From an uncultured Eubacteriales bacterium (lineage in GTDB: Bacteria; Bacillota; Clostridia; Oscillospirales; Acutalibacteraceae): a stretch of 64,000 bases of DNA. The stretch covers positions 40,675 through 104,674 of the forward strand of contig CAJTNL010000007.1 in assembly GCA_910577755.1 (NCBI GenBank), given 5' to 3'. Below the pieces are notes generated by a model, which was not told where the DNA came from, searched no databases, and saw nothing but the letters and a program-made list of their open reading frames with translations. A program made the translations under genes and the position numbers. Positions within the stretch are counted from its first letter, which is position 1; each line of letters begins with the position of its first letter. Shown one piece after another: positions 63,913 to 64,000 of the stretch.

Positions 63913-64000
63913 ATGGCTATTGGTGAAAGAATTCATTTTTCCGCATTATGCGGGGCATGACGCAGAAATATCTCGGCATGACCGTCGGCTTTCCTGAAAA
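63913..64000 (+). pseudogene. 5' end of mobile-element HTH regulator, frameshifted, cut by window edge
   Basis: AAGGATCG precedes an ATG reading MAIGERIHF; after restoring one T in the T-run at about 63934-63938 it continues RIMRGMTQKYLGMTVGFPEK, the start of an HTH family typical of clostridial conjugative elements. As written the frame stops after 15 codons. The DNA is more GC-rich than its surroundings. The decayed copy at 58357-58831 appears to be the same family. Confidence 0.65.

Noticed and set aside
1..64000. CRISPR array, intact insertion sequence, rRNA or replication origin
   Set aside because: I saw no regularly spaced repeats, no complete transposase, no rRNA sequence and no DnaA-box cluster.

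Overview
The window reads as a chromosome segment of a low-GC, spore-forming Clostridia bacterium, probably near the Oscillospiraceae/Ruminococcaceae. The pointers are a SCIFF ranthipeptide pair (scfA/scfB) with its TIGR04086 membrane neighbour, spoIIM beside xerD, a PdaA-type cortex deacetylase, AddAB instead of RecBCD, the order rnc - radical SAM - smc - ftsY, and an infC gene with an ATT start. I had no database access, so all assignments rest on motifs and remembered families.

Layout. 1-1.9 kb: the end of mscL and a DbpA-type helicase. 1.9-4.25 kb: an extremely AT-rich island with four tandem paralogous double-glycine leader peptides and no visible transporter or immunity gene. 4.25-30.4 kb: an almost unbroken minus-strand housekeeping block. 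In transcription order it runs addB-addA, infC-rpmI-rplT, a SpoU-type rRNA methylase, dprA, topA, trmFO, plsX, rnc, an Elp3-like radical SAM gene, smc, ftsY, rdgB, yhbY, nadD, yqeK, rsfS, leuS. It joins ribosome biogenesis, DNA topology and segregation, recombination and uptake, and SRP targeting. 30.7-49.4 kb: mixed operons holding tspO, tRNA-Leu(UAA), an M23 peptidase, a ROK glucokinase, a HlyIII protein, pgeF, rqcH, nif3/trmK, two converging Xer recombinases, spoIIM, proC, the SCIFF locus, yajC, tgt and pdaA.

49.4-64 kb is accessory DNA. Two translationally coupled secreted proteins (321 and 1233 aa) are followed upstream by a badly broken YD-repeat gene of visibly higher GC. Next come remnants of a membrane protein, a GNAT acetyltransferase and an HTH regulator. 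A compact, intact minus-strand cassette then encodes an XRE-HTH/C5-cytosine methyltransferase fusion, a probable restriction endonuclease, Vsr mismatch endonuclease, a SEFIR (TIR-like) protein and a one-pass membrane protein. It is bordered by a TnpV-like pseudogene and, at the right edge, the frameshifted 5' end of a gene that appears to belong to the same HTH family as the left-hand remnant.

The most interesting items are (i) the four-peptide GG-leader cluster, (ii) the R-M/Vsr/SEFIR/TM defence cassette between two copies of the same mobile-element HTH gene, and (iii) the probable ATT start of the radical SAM gene overlapping the rnc stop.
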